This document shows, piece after piece, positions 9,078 through 16,428 of a stretch of DNA of 24,000 bases. Under the pieces are notes generated by a model. The model made no database searches, was not told the origin of the DNA, and worked only from the letters and a program-made list of their open reading frames with translations. The stretch is from Fidelibacterota bacterium UBA2986. Lineage in GTDB: Bacteria > Fidelibacterota > Marinisomatia > Marinisomatales > AB-629-J13. Position numbers and translations under genes: made by a program. The stretch's first letter is position 1. The number at the start of each line of letters is the position of its first letter. Location: NCBI GenBank assembly GCA_002346675.1, contig DEAI01000010.1, forward strand, positions 1-24,000. The letters run 5' to 3'.

Positions 9078-9677
9078 CTACCTTGATGACAGAATTTTAT
9101 CGATAATTCCATATTTTCTTGCTTCATCTGAATTCATAAAATAATTTCGATCTGTATCTTTTTCAATCCGTTTGATAGTTTGACCGGTTGCCTTCCGCAA
9201 TATTTTATTAAGTGTTATTCTAAGTCTAAGGATTTCGTCAGCTTGAATTATTATATCGCTTGCCTGCCCCTCAGCGCCACCCAGGGGCTGGTGAATCATT
9301 ATCCTGGAGTTTGGAAGCGCTGACCGCTTGCCCGCAGCTCCGCCTGCAAGTAAAATAGCACCCATGCTGGAGGCCTGCCCCATACAGATGGTCGAGACAT
9401 CTGGTTTGATGTAATTCATGGTATCATAGATCCCCAACCCAGCGGTAACATACCCTCCCGGAGAATTAATATATAAATAGATATCTTTTTTATGATTTTC
9501 TGCTTCCAGAAATAATAGCTGAGCTATTATCAGTGAGGCAACATTATCATCAATTCCGCTCCCTAAAAAAATAATTCGCTCCTTAAGCAGGCGGGAATAA
9601 ATATCGTAGGCCCTCTCTGTTCTACCTGCCTGCTCAACTACAATTGGGACTAACTGTGACATTTCTTCAGTGCTCAT
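9078..9677 (-). CDS. clpP: ATP-dependent Clp protease proteolytic subunit ClpP
   Basis: Self-compartmentalised serine protease; tetradecamers degrade proteins fed in by ClpX or ClpA/C. The family landmarks are all present: INSPGG, the active-site Ser in MGQASSMGA, the active-site His in RIMIHQPLGG, and the active-site Asp in KDTDRNYFM. In numbering from the upstream ATG these are S106, H131 and D176. I chose the ATG at 9677 (199 aa) because GGAG at 9688-9685 lies 7 nt before it. The ATG at 9683 would add Met-His but has only 1 nt of spacing. The frame overlaps the end of the trigger-factor gene, so translation is likely coupled. No clpX follows; the next gene is the unrelated lipoprotein, so the unfoldase must be encoded elsewhere. 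Confidence 0.96.
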   Translation of the reverse strand: MSTEEMSQLVPIVVEQAGRTERAYDIYSRLLKERIIFLGSGIDDNVASLIIAQLLFLEAENHKKDIYLYINSPGGYVTAGLGIYDTMNYIKPDVSTICMGQASSMGAILLAGGAAGKRSALPNSRIMIHQPLGGAEGQASDIIIQADEILRLRITLNKILRKATGQTIKRIEKDTDRNYFMNSDEARKYGIIDKILSSR

Positions 9678-10959
9678 GTGCATGCTCCAATTCTTTTTTT
9701 CTTAGGTCTGATGTTCTAATTGTTTCCAAAGACACTTTTGCAAACTGCTTGAGATAGTCGGTGACTTTTCTATCTATCAGATCATCCGAAAGCCTTTTTT
9801 TGTTGCTGGGCTTTCGATAATAGAGTGATATATCCTTCGACTTCTCAGGATTTGCTTCACACCTGGCTTTGATCTCCTCATCTATCTCAGCGGAGGAGAT
9901 GGAAACATCCTGGTCTTCGATGACAGCTTTTCTGATCAAATAATATTTTAAATTTCGGATCGCAGATGGTAGAAGCATCTCTCTCAACTTTTCTTCGTCC
10001 TTCACCTGCTCTCCAGACTCTTTCACATTTTCAACTAAACTACCTAAATAGCCATCCATCATTGATTTCGGATATTCAGGGCCAACAAATCTAATCATTT
10101 CATCAATCAACCCCTCGCTAAGTTTTTCTTCAGATTTAGCTTCATAGTTGGTTTGGATTGCTCTAGCTATTTTGCCCTTCCACTCTTCAACATCAGACAC
10201 CTCAGGGTCAATTTGAGATATAAACTCCATGTTCACTTCCGGAAGAATATGACGCTCTATGTTTATTGCTTTTACAATATATTGAGTTTTTATTTCGCCG
10301 GATTGGAGCGTGACACCCCTTTCGTCCCCTGGCTTTATTCCCTCTAGCCTTCTGTTGGTCTCTTCCGAAAGATGAGAGTCCCCGACTTTCAGATATTGTT
10401 TTTCTATTTTTCTTCCAATCAGAGGATTTCCTGAGCTGTCTGTTTCTTGCAGGTCACACAGAATATAATCACCTGTTTCAGCACCATTTTCTACAGTTTC
10501 TACTTTTGTGTGTGAACGCTGAATCTCATTAATCGTCAGCTCTATATCCTTTTCATCCGTTTCATAAACAGGTTTTACCACCTTTAGTTTATTCTTTTTC
10601 AGTTTGGGAAGTTGAATTACCGGTTCGATTTCAAAGGACGCTTTAAATGAAAGTGTTTGGCCATATTTAAAGTCCACGGCTGAAACTTCGGCCTGGTTAA
10701 TTGGCTCTTGCTTTTCACTTTTTAATGCTTTTTGGTAATAGGACTGTATATTCATCTCAAGAAATTCCGCCTCAATCAGGGGCTGGTATTGTTTTTCCAA
10801 CACCTGTTTTGGGACCTTGCCAGGGCGAAAGCCAGGTAGCTTTATTTTTCTGCGAAGCTTATTAAATGCTTTTTCATAGTCTGGGGCACACTCCTCCCAT
10901 GGGACTGAGATGCTCAATTCCCTTTTGAATGATCCTATTTCGTTGAGCTGAATTTCCAC
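9667..10959 (-). CDS. tig: Trigger factor, ribosome-associated chaperone and prolyl isomerase
   Basis: Binds nascent chains at the ribosome exit tunnel and assists folding. It has 430 aa, the usual family length. The N-terminal ribosome-binding domain contains the signature GFRPGKVP at residues 43-50. The middle FKBP-like domain spans about 150-240 (GDYILCDLQETDSSGNPL, YLKVGD, IKPGDE). The rest is the helical C-terminal arm, ending in a His-rich HAHEH. The start codon is GTG, with AAGGA 6 nt upstream. The gene overlaps clpP, matching the common tig-clpP order. It is divergent from the FAD oxidoreductase, with a 119-nt shared spacer. Confidence 0.96.
   Translation of the reverse strand: MEIQLNEIGSFKRELSISVPWEECAPDYEKAFNKLRRKIKLPGFRPGKVPKQVLEKQYQPLIEAEFLEMNIQSYYQKALKSEKQEPINQAEVSAVDFKYGQTLSFKASFEIEPVIQLPKLKKNKLKVVKPVYETDEKDIELTINEIQRSHTKVETVENGAETGDYILCDLQETDSSGNPLIGRKIEKQYLKVGDSHLSEETNRRLEGIKPGDERGVTLQSGEIKTQYIVKAINIERHILPEVNMEFISQIDPEVSDVEEWKGKIARAIQTNYEAKSEEKLSEGLIDEMIRFVGPEYPKSMMDGYLGSLVENVKESGEQVKDEEKLREMLLPSAIRNLKYYLIRKAVIEDQDVSISSAEIDEEIKARCEANPEKSKDISLYYRKPSNKKRLSDDLIDRKVTDYLKQFAKVSLETIRTSDLRKKELEHAHEH
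9685..9688 (-). promoter_or_regulatory. Shine-Dalgarno that decides the clpP start
   Basis: GGAG on the minus strand lies inside the last codons of tig. It is 7 nt from the ATG at 9677 but only 1 nt from the ATG at 9683, which favours the downstream start. Confidence 0.55.
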
Positions 10960-10975
10960 TAATTTTCCTTAAATT

Positions 10976-11007
10976 GAGGGGGTGAAATATAAACCAATTC
11001 ACACCTC
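10976..11007. repeat. Imperfect inverted repeat in the tig/oxidoreductase divergent spacer
   Basis: GAGGGGGTGAA (10976-10986) faces TTCACACCTC (10998-11007). GTGAA/TTCAC and GAGG/CCTC pair around a small internal loop and an 11-nt hairpin loop. It sits in the 5' leader of tig and could be an operator or leader hairpin. Function is unknown. Confidence 0.3.
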
Positions 11008-11011
11008 TATA

Positions 11012-11040
11012 TGGATACAAAATTAATAGAACCGATTCAA
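11012..11040 (-). promoter_or_regulatory. Candidate sigma-70-type promoter for tig-clpP
   Basis: On the minus strand, TTGAAT (11040-11035) and TATCCA (11017-11012) are separated by exactly 17 nt and point towards tig. The match is partial and the DNA is AT-rich, so chance matches are likely. Confidence 0.3.
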
Positions 11041-11078
11041 AATAAATTTTTCTCAGGCTGTTTTCATTAGATAATCAA

Positions 11079-12665
11079 TTGAAATACAAAATATTTTCAT
11101 CATCTGACACAGAAAGTTCTTATGATGTAGCTATCATTGGCTCTGGTATGAGCGGGCTGTGCACTGGTGCTTTACTCTCAAAACAAGGGAAACGATGTAT
11201 TTTACTTGAAAAACACTTTAAACCCGGAGGCTATACTCATACATTTAAACGAAACGAATACGAGTGGGATGTAGGAATTCACTATGTTGGTGATGTTCAC
11301 AATGTAAATAGTGCCTCCAGAAAATTATTTGACTATATTTCTGAGAAGAGACTTGAATGGAACAAAATGGATGACAATTACGATACGATTGTTTTTCCAG
11401 ATGGAAAATACAAGTTTGAAGCTCCAAGAGAAAGATTTATCGAAAACCTCATATCTCGTTTTCCAAGGGAGGAGCAGGGTATTTATCGCTATATGGCTCT
11501 CCTGGACAGAGCTTCACAGAAAAGCATTTCATACTATAAAAACAAAGTGCTGCCACCTTTTTTATCGGGACTGCTGTCTCCTATTCAAAATAGACCTTAT
11601 TACAAATTTTCTGATCAAACCACGTTCGAGGTCATATCCAATTTGACGAGTGATAGAAGTTTATTAGGTGTATTAACAGGACAATGGGGTGACTACGGCC
11701 TACCTCCAAAACAAAGCAGTTTTGTTATGCACGCTGGGGTAGCTAAACACTATCTTGATGGTGGGAATTATCCTATCGGAGATAGCAGTAAAATTACAGA
11801 ATCTATTCTACCAGTTATTAGGGAAGCAGGTGGTGATATCTTTGTGAACTCCGGTGTTAAAAAAATTCTCATTGATAAAAACCGAGCATATGGAGTAGTA
11901 CTTGAGTCTGGAAATGAAATCTATGCTCCTCTAGTTATAAGTAGCGCTGGGGTAATGAATACATACAACAAACTGGTGGACTCTTTTTCAAGGCCAGCTC
12001 TAACTAATAATCTTTCCAAAGTTACAAAAACTCATGGACACCTATGTAATTACATCGGGCTGAAAGGTTCGCCCGAGGAGCTAGGGCTAACAACCACCAA
12101 TTTTTGGTTATATCCATCCTACGATCACGATAAAAATGTGGATATTTTTTTACAAGATCAGTCCAATCCCTTTCCCGTTCTCTATCTTTCATTTCCATCA
12201 GTGAAAGACCCCGAAAAGTTAAAATATTTGCCAAATAGAACTACAATGGAGGCCATAACTCTTGCACCATTTGAGTGGTTTAAAAAGTGGGAAAGCCAAC
12301 CATGGAAAAATCGTGGGGCAGAGTATGAATCGTTAAAAGAACTAATTTGCCAGAGAATGTTTGAGCAGATTTATCAGCATTTGCCTCAGCTTAAAGGCAG
12401 AGTAGATTATTATGAACTTTCAACACCTCTCTCTACTAAAGAAATGATGAATTACGATAAAGGAGAATTATATGGATTGGAGCACTCTCCCTCTCGATTT
12501 CGTCAACGCTGGCTGAGACCTCAAACTCCATTTAAAGGATTATTTCTTACAGGGCAGGATATCACCACCGTTGGGCTAACAGGTGCACTGTTTGCCGGGC
12601 TCCTCACATGTTCATCCATTTTGAAAAAAAATTTGTATAAAGAAATTATTTCAAGTAGAAATTAA
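11079..12665 (+). CDS. Phytoene-dehydrogenase-type FAD oxidoreductase, retinol saturase / carotenoid isomerase-like
   Basis: A 528-aa flavoprotein of the CrtI/CrtISO/RetSat superfamily, which desaturates, isomerises or saturates polyene substrates. The FAD-binding Rossmann motif is at residues 16-44 (DVAIIGSGMSGLCTGALLSK, acidic E44). GGYTHTF (50-56) and DVGIHYVGD (64-72) closely resemble the all-trans-retinol 13,14-reductase pattern. The C-terminal FAD segment reads GLFLTGQDITTVGLTGALFA. The start used is TTG at 11079, because the next Met (residue 24) falls inside the dinucleotide motif; there is no clear Shine-Dalgarno. It is the only plus-strand gene. No other carotenoid or rhodopsin gene lies in the window, so the substrate is open. 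Confidence 0.85.
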   Translation: MKYKIFSSSDTESSYDVAIIGSGMSGLCTGALLSKQGKRCILLEKHFKPGGYTHTFKRNEYEWDVGIHYVGDVHNVNSASRKLFDYISEKRLEWNKMDDNYDTIVFPDGKYKFEAPRERFIENLISRFPREEQGIYRYMALLDRASQKSISYYKNKVLPPFLSGLLSPIQNRPYYKFSDQTTFEVISNLTSDRSLLGVLTGQWGDYGLPPKQSSFVMHAGVAKHYLDGGNYPIGDSSKITESILPVIREAGGDIFVNSGVKKILIDKNRAYGVVLESGNEIYAPLVISSAGVMNTYNKLVDSFSRPALTNNLSKVTKTHGHLCNYIGLKGSPEELGLTTTNFWLYPSYDHDKNVDIFLQDQSNPFPVLYLSFPSVKDPEKLKYLPNRTTMEAITLAPFEWFKKWESQPWKNRGAEYESLKELICQRMFEQIYQHLPQLKGRVDYYELSTPLSTKEMMNYDKGELYGLEHSPSRFRQRWLRPQTPFKGLFLTGQDITTVGLTGALFAGLLTCSSILKKNLYKEIISSRN

Positions 12666-12684
12666 AATCGAATTATTTAATTTC
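12658..12684. terminator. AT-only inverted repeat across two convergent stop codons
   Basis: GAAATTAAA (12658-12666) and TTTAATTTC (12676-12684) are perfect 9-bp arms with a 9-nt loop. The repeat covers the ends of both the oxidoreductase and the MFS gene, so it may act as a bidirectional transcription end. It is AT-rich and lacks a proper U-tract. Confidence 0.35.
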
Positions 12685-13905
12685 CATTTTACGAGGTAAG
12701 AGTACCTTTCTATATGCGACAGATCCCATTATAATAAATATCCCAACTGTTGAGGTAAGAAAATGTGACATAGAAAATATCATACCGGAAAAAACTGAAT
12801 AAGTTTCCACTAAATATCCTGCAAACAGAGAACTAAAAATAACCATGGCTCTGGTGTATATCCCAAAAAGAGTTTGAACTCTTCCCATTATTTCATTGGG
12901 AATAATTTCCATAAACACAGTTCTGACTGCTATTCTAGCTGAATTATTAGATAGCCCCATAAAAAGATATGTAATACCAGCTAGCCATAGATAGGGAGAG
13001 AGCGGTGCTAAAACACACATTAGTCCTGCCAAAGAAAAACAGCTAAGCAAATAATATTGTTTTGCTATTCGCTTTATGAATAGCCCAGAAATATATGTTG
13101 ATGCAAGAGCTCCGACTCCATACAGTCCATCCAATACCCCATAGCCCCATGAACCTGCATTAAAGATATTTTTCGAGATGGAAATGGTTAAAACAGATAG
13201 GGAACCCCAGATCGCTACATCAGCCAATATTGATGTCAATCCAAATACAAGTAACCCTTTTTCATATTTTAAAAAAACCAGTCCTCTGGACATCGCTTGA
13301 AAAATTCTTTCTGTATTTTTGTGCTCTTTTTTATAAATAAATGGTGCTCCCATAATAAACAATGCAGAAATAAAATATGTGAAGACATTAACCGTAAGAG
13401 CAAATTCAACTCCGTAAGAGTGAACGACCATTCCACCTAGTCCAGCTCCTAAAATTGACCCTACTTGATAGCTAGCTGAGAGGAGGGCGTTAGCATTAAA
13501 ATAATCCTTTTCACTAACTAACTCCTGGACAAAGGCGGTTGCGGTGGGCCAAAATAGAGAGTTTCCAATTCCCATAAAAAAAACAACACAAAAAAGACTA
13601 GTAATGGAAAACCCATTTTGATTCAATATTAAAACAAATATTCCCATGACTACCATTCGAAAAAAATCCAGAATAATCAGTAGCCATTTACGATTCATTT
13701 TATCGATTATTATACCGCTAAACATAGAAATCAACAATCCAGGGAGAGTTGCTAAAGCCATGATCTGACCAAGTAATATCTCTGATCCGGTCTCTTCAAG
13801 TATAATCCAGCTAAACCCGATCAGGTTAAAACCGAATCCCACAAGAGAAACAGTGTTCCCAATAAAAAACAAAAGAAATGTGCGATGTGATAATATAGAT
13901 AGCAT
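12673..13905 (-). CDS. Major facilitator superfamily transporter, EntS-like drug or siderophore exporter type
   Basis: A 410-aa inner-membrane protein with about 12 hydrophobic helices. The MFS loop 2-3 motif is at residues 64-73 (GIIIDKMNRK). The layout (an N-terminal HRTFLLFFIGNTVSLVGFGF segment, and FWPTATAFVQELV after helix 4) resembles the MFS_3 group that includes the enterobactin exporter EntS and macrolide exporters. The substrate cannot be read from sequence. The ATG at 13905 has AAGG 10 nt upstream. It ends 7 nt from the convergent oxidoreductase gene. Its 99-nt leader carries the folded-RNA candidate at 13926-13966, which might regulate it. Confidence 0.85.
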   Translation of the reverse strand: MLSILSHRTFLLFFIGNTVSLVGFGFNLIGFSWIILEETGSEILLGQIMALATLPGLLISMFSGIIIDKMNRKWLLIILDFFRMVVMGIFVLILNQNGFSITSLFCVVFFMGIGNSLFWPTATAFVQELVSEKDYFNANALLSASYQVGSILGAGLGGMVVHSYGVEFALTVNVFTYFISALFIMGAPFIYKKEHKNTERIFQAMSRGLVFLKYEKGLLVFGLTSILADVAIWGSLSVLTISISKNIFNAGSWGYGVLDGLYGVGALASTYISGLFIKRIAKQYYLLSCFSLAGLMCVLAPLSPYLWLAGITYLFMGLSNNSARIAVRTVFMEIIPNEIMGRVQTLFGIYTRAMVIFSSLFAGYLVETYSVFSGMIFSMSHFLTSTVGIFIIMGSVAYRKVLLPRKMEIK

Positions 13906-13925
13906 GGGCTAAATACCTTTGATCT

Positions 13926-13966
13926 CAGGATGTGTAACGGACACGGCTATCAGTTATAGCATCCTG
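13926..13966 (-). ncRNA. Three-way-junction RNA structure candidate in the MFS leader
   Basis: Outer stem CAGGAT/ATCCTG (13926-13931 with 13961-13966) encloses two hairpins. One is GTGT-AACGG-ACAC (13932-13944) and the other GCTAT-CAGTT-ATAGC (13946-13960). Only one base in 41 (13945) is left outside stems and loops. The second loop CAGTT is complementary to AACTG at 13975-13979, which would allow a pseudoknot. The element lies between the membrane-protein stop and the MFS start. It matches no riboswitch or ribozyme consensus I know, and the strand of action is inferred from the flanking genes. Confidence 0.35.
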
Positions 13967-14004
13967 CAGAGCACAACTGTTTATAGACTTTATTCACTGT
14001 TATC

Positions 14005-14571
14005 TTAATCCTGTTTTTCTCCCTGAGTTTCTAACAAATACTTTTTGTAAAATGATTTATTGCATAAATAACAGATGTAAATAGTTCCTATTATTAGTAT
14101 ACCGTAGACAAGTATAGGACTATGTATTGACTTATAAAAATTTGTATTATTAATTAAAATCCACATAGCTGTTGAAACGAATCCTGCATAGACAAGGCAT
14201 CTGGACATAAAATGACCCATGTAATGATTAAATCTATTAATGTCCTTAGGAAATTTGTAGAAAATAGAAGTCCAGCTAGCTTTAGTACCTAAATAAATGT
14301 AGGCAATTATATTACTGAATGAATAGTTTTTTTCTGAAGGTAGAAGACTAAAAGTTTTAAAAACACTTAGATAGTAGGTATAGATTATATAAATCGTCAG
14401 CATACCAAGAATTATTAGAAGTGTAGACCATGAATCTATGCCAACAATAGTAACAAGCGGATTTGCTTCTTTAGCTAGGTCAGGAGTATGTCTAAAGGTG
14501 CAGTAAGCATCATAACTCCTTGAAAATAAAATCCATGCAATGGTAACAATAAATTTTAGTTTCTTATTCAT
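14005..14571 (-). CDS. Small multipass membrane protein, unknown function
   Basis: 188 aa and not recognised. Five hydrophobic segments are visible at about 5-20, 50-74, 85-100, 125-141 and 152-171. After helix 1 comes a conserved-looking motif D21-x3-T25, P30-D31-L32 and E35-x-N37-P38-L39 (DLAKEANPLV). This resembles the D...T...E-x-NP pattern of small uncharacterised membrane proteins such as the DUF5658-type group, but I cannot confirm the family. A Lys-rich tail (KKYLLETQGEKQD) should be cytoplasmic. It follows the nickel superoxide dismutase by 60 nt, with a hairpin in the gap. No nickel or metal ligand pattern is obvious, so a link to NiSOD is only positional. Confidence 0.75.
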   Translation of the reverse strand: MNKKLKFIVTIAWILFSRSYDAYCTFRHTPDLAKEANPLVTIVGIDSWSTLLIILGMLTIYIIYTYYLSVFKTFSLLPSEKNYSFSNIIAYIYLGTKASWTSIFYKFPKDINRFNHYMGHFMSRCLVYAGFVSTAMWILINNTNFYKSIHSPILVYGILIIGTIYICYLCNKSFYKKYLLETQGEKQD

Positions 14572-14584
14572 TCTTTTATAGCAT

Positions 14585-14610
14585 TTTGAATTATAAATTA
14601 ATAATTCAAA
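14585..14610 (-). terminator. Strong AT-rich hairpin between sodN and the membrane-protein gene
   Basis: TTTGAATTAT (14585-14594) and ATAATTCAAA (14601-14610) are perfect 10-bp arms with a 6-nt loop. With one bulged T the stem extends to CAT/ATG on the outside. It lies 21 nt after the sodN stop on the coding strand. No U-run follows, so it may slow or protect transcripts rather than terminate them fully. Confidence 0.45.
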
Positions 14611-14631
14611 TGAGTTTCAACGGACTAAAAC

Positions 14632-15120
14632 CTAATTTCTAAATAATTCCTTTAGATTTGCTTTTGCTTTCTTATCAAAATAATTTTCAATCAGAGAACT
14701 GAATTGTAACCGAAGAGTTTTTGTATGTGATAGGTCTGTATTCTGTTTACATTTCATAGTATGAAATATAATTTTTTGGCATGAAGATACGAGAGATACA
14801 TATTTTTTATAGGCCTTTTCACCTTTTTCTTTGGGTTTAATTCTTTGAGCTAAAAAATAGGTTGAAATAATGTTTTGTATGTTTTGAGCATGCTCTTCCT
14901 TTGTCTCTACCCAACGGACTAATTGGTTAATATCTTGGGAAGTAGACTGATGTTTTGAGAGATCGTTTATTTTTACAATGGCTTTTTCGATAGTTTTCAG
15001 GTCTTCAAACATTTGAACAACCCGGGATTCATCATCATAAATCCCGCAGGGGACCTGACAGTGTGCTGAGAGGAGACAGTGAGTAAAAATAAATAAAATT
15101 ATTGAAATAAAGAGTTTCAT
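14632..15120 (-). CDS. sodN: Nickel superoxide dismutase with an N-terminal secretion signal peptide
   Basis: Converts superoxide to oxygen and hydrogen peroxide at a single Ni. The diagnostic nickel hook is complete: HCQVPCGIY at residues 20-28, giving mature His1, Cys2, Cys6 and Tyr9 of the family. Residues 1-19 (MKLFISIILFIFTHCLLSA) are a hydrophobic Sec-type signal peptide ending in an AXA-like LSA directly before His20. Cleavage would therefore expose the His1 amine needed for Ni binding. The rest is helical and aligns loosely with the four-helix NiSOD core (WVETKEEHAQNIQNIISTYF). The mature part is 143 aa, longer than the ~117 aa of Streptomyces NiSOD, with extra C-terminal residues and two more Cys. 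AAGGA lies 6 nt before the ATG. No SodX-like processing protease is nearby. Localisation outside the cytoplasm is inferred. Confidence 0.88.
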   Translation of the reverse strand: MKLFISIILFIFTHCLLSAHCQVPCGIYDDESRVVQMFEDLKTIEKAIVKINDLSKHQSTSQDINQLVRWVETKEEHAQNIQNIISTYFLAQRIKPKEKGEKAYKKYVSLVSSCQKIIFHTMKCKQNTDLSHTKTLRLQFSSLIENYFDKKAKANLKELFRN

Positions 15121-15172
15121 GATTTTTCCTTTTTTTATTGGTAAGCTTAGTTAAGAGTATTTGGTGATAGCA

Positions 15173-15937
15173 TTAATATCTTAATGACAAACAACTCAAA
15201 CCTCCATCTAATTTCTTAAATTCTGATACATTTAACGTTTTTACCATAAAACCGGCATTTTCAACTTTCGTTTTCGTTTTCGAAAAACCATTTGGCATAA
15301 TGACAGTCCCATTTATAGAAATTGAGTTGGCAGAATATCCTTCATTGAAAGCCGTGGTAATACATTCATAATCAGAAAAATGTGATATATTTATTGATTC
15401 AGAATTAATCAACAAATAATTTTCTCCTAAGTAAGATACTGATGATTTTAAATGTAATCCCTCTCTAACGGGAATAATTGAACCCGTTTTTCCAATTTTA
15501 GATAAAATTGTTAATAATTGCTCTGCACCATTTTGATCTGTCCTATTTGAAAGTCCAATGTAAAACTGATCATTTATTTCTAAAACATCACCCCCATCTA
15601 ATGTGCCTGGACCTTCAATGTTTTCAATTTTACTGAATTTAGTTTTCAGAAAATTTCTTACTGAGCTGATCTCTCCTTTTCTAGAGTCTGCTCCTGGGTT
15701 GCATAATACTGCTAAACATTGGGTAAGAACTGCAGTATCTTCAATAAAAGTTGAATCGGGGAATTTCTCTTCAGAGGTAAGAATATCTATATTTAATCCT
15801 AATTCTTCAAGTAATTTTATATAGTTTTCGTGCTGCTCAATAGATTTAGTATAGTCTGCACACACTGTTTTTTGAGTTGTAAGACCGTAGACTACATTCT
15901 TACAGGGTGTACGGACAATGGCATGATTAAAGTTCAT
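15173..15937 (-). CDS. ddaH: N(G),N(G)-dimethylarginine dimethylaminohydrolase (DDAH)
   Basis: Cytosolic enzyme of the amidinotransferase fold that hydrolyses methylated arginines to citrulline and methylamines. It has 254 aa, the same length as Pseudomonas DDAH. Motifs in order are the substrate-binding FIEDTAVL (64-71), LDGGDVL with D114 (113-119), GLHLKSSVSYL with catalytic H162 (160-170), and DGGLSCLSLRY with nucleophile C249. C249 and H162 fall at the same numbers as in Pseudomonas aeruginosa DDAH; the third residue is Asp, as in the mammalian enzyme, rather than Glu114. The ATG at 15937 has only a weak purine stretch upstream. It lies between the dCMP deaminase and sodN on the same strand. 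Arginine deiminase is less likely, given the length and the SCLSLRY end. Confidence 0.92.
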   Translation of the reverse strand: MNFNHAIVRTPCKNVVYGLTTQKTVCADYTKSIEQHENYIKLLEELGLNIDILTSEEKFPDSTFIEDTAVLTQCLAVLCNPGADSRKGEISSVRNFLKTKFSKIENIEGPGTLDGGDVLEINDQFYIGLSNRTDQNGAEQLLTILSKIGKTGSIIPVREGLHLKSSVSYLGENYLLINSESINISHFSDYECITTAFNEGYSANSISINGTVIMPNGFSKTKTKVENAGFMVKTLNVSEFKKLDGGLSCLSLRY

Positions 15938-15999
15938 AAATTTTGGTTCTCTGTGATCAAATCATAAATCCCTTATGAAAGGAAAAATCAATTAAATCA

Positions 16000-16428
16000 C
16001 TAATTATGACACAAATCAATCAACTTAATATTTGCATCTCTTGCCAAATCAGCAATGCGTTTATCACGATAAAATTCTCCAAAATAAATGGTTTTTATCC
16101 CGGCATTTACTATGATCTTAAAACAGTTGTAACAGGGTGAAGCTGTAACATAGATTTCGGCGTCATCAATCCTGACTCCATTTCGCGCTGCTTGAACAAC
16201 AGCATTGGCCTCAGCATGAATAGTTCTTACGCAATGGTCATTTTCCATTTCATGTCCTATCTCATCACAGTGAGACATATTTCTTACGCTCCCATTGTAA
16301 CCAGTAGATAAGATTGTTTTTTCCCGTACAATTACTGCGCCAACGTGTTTGCGGTTACAGGTAGAACGTGTTGCTACTTCATTTGCGATATTCATAAAAT
16401 ATCTTTCCCAAGAAATTCGATTACTCAA
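16000..16428 (-). CDS. dCMP deaminase (ComEB-type zinc cytidylate deaminase)
   Basis: Deaminates dCMP to dUMP for dTTP synthesis in the cytosol; 142 aa. The zinc motifs are intact: H71-A-E73 (HAEAN) with catalytic Glu73, and P98-C99-Y-N-C102. The early R-K-HVGAVIV strand (26-34) and STGYNGSV (41-48) are typical of the dCMP deaminase branch. The start is TTG at 16428, overlapping the sufS stop by 4 nt (TTGA), with a strong GGAGG 7 nt upstream, so it is translationally coupled to sufS. It is an unusual last member of the suf operon with no obvious Fe-S role; the shared transcription may simply be convenient. Confidence 0.93.
   Translation of the reverse strand: MSNRISWERYFMNIANEVATRSTCNRKHVGAVIVREKTILSTGYNGSVRNMSHCDEIGHEMENDHCVRTIHAEANAVVQAARNGVRIDDAEIYVTASPCYNCFKIIVNAGIKTIYFGEFYRDKRIADLARDANIKLIDLCHN

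Noticed and set aside
13926..13980. A tRNA or hammerhead ribozyme in the folded region
   Set aside because: No T-loop consensus, no anticodon-arm plus acceptor geometry and no CCA. The hammerhead core CTGANGA...GAAA is absent at the junction on both strands.
15173..15937. Arginine deiminase for the amidinotransferase-fold gene
   Set aside because: Arginine deiminases are about 400 aa. The 254-aa length, LDGGDVL, GLHLKSSVSYL and SCLSLRY end fit DDAH.
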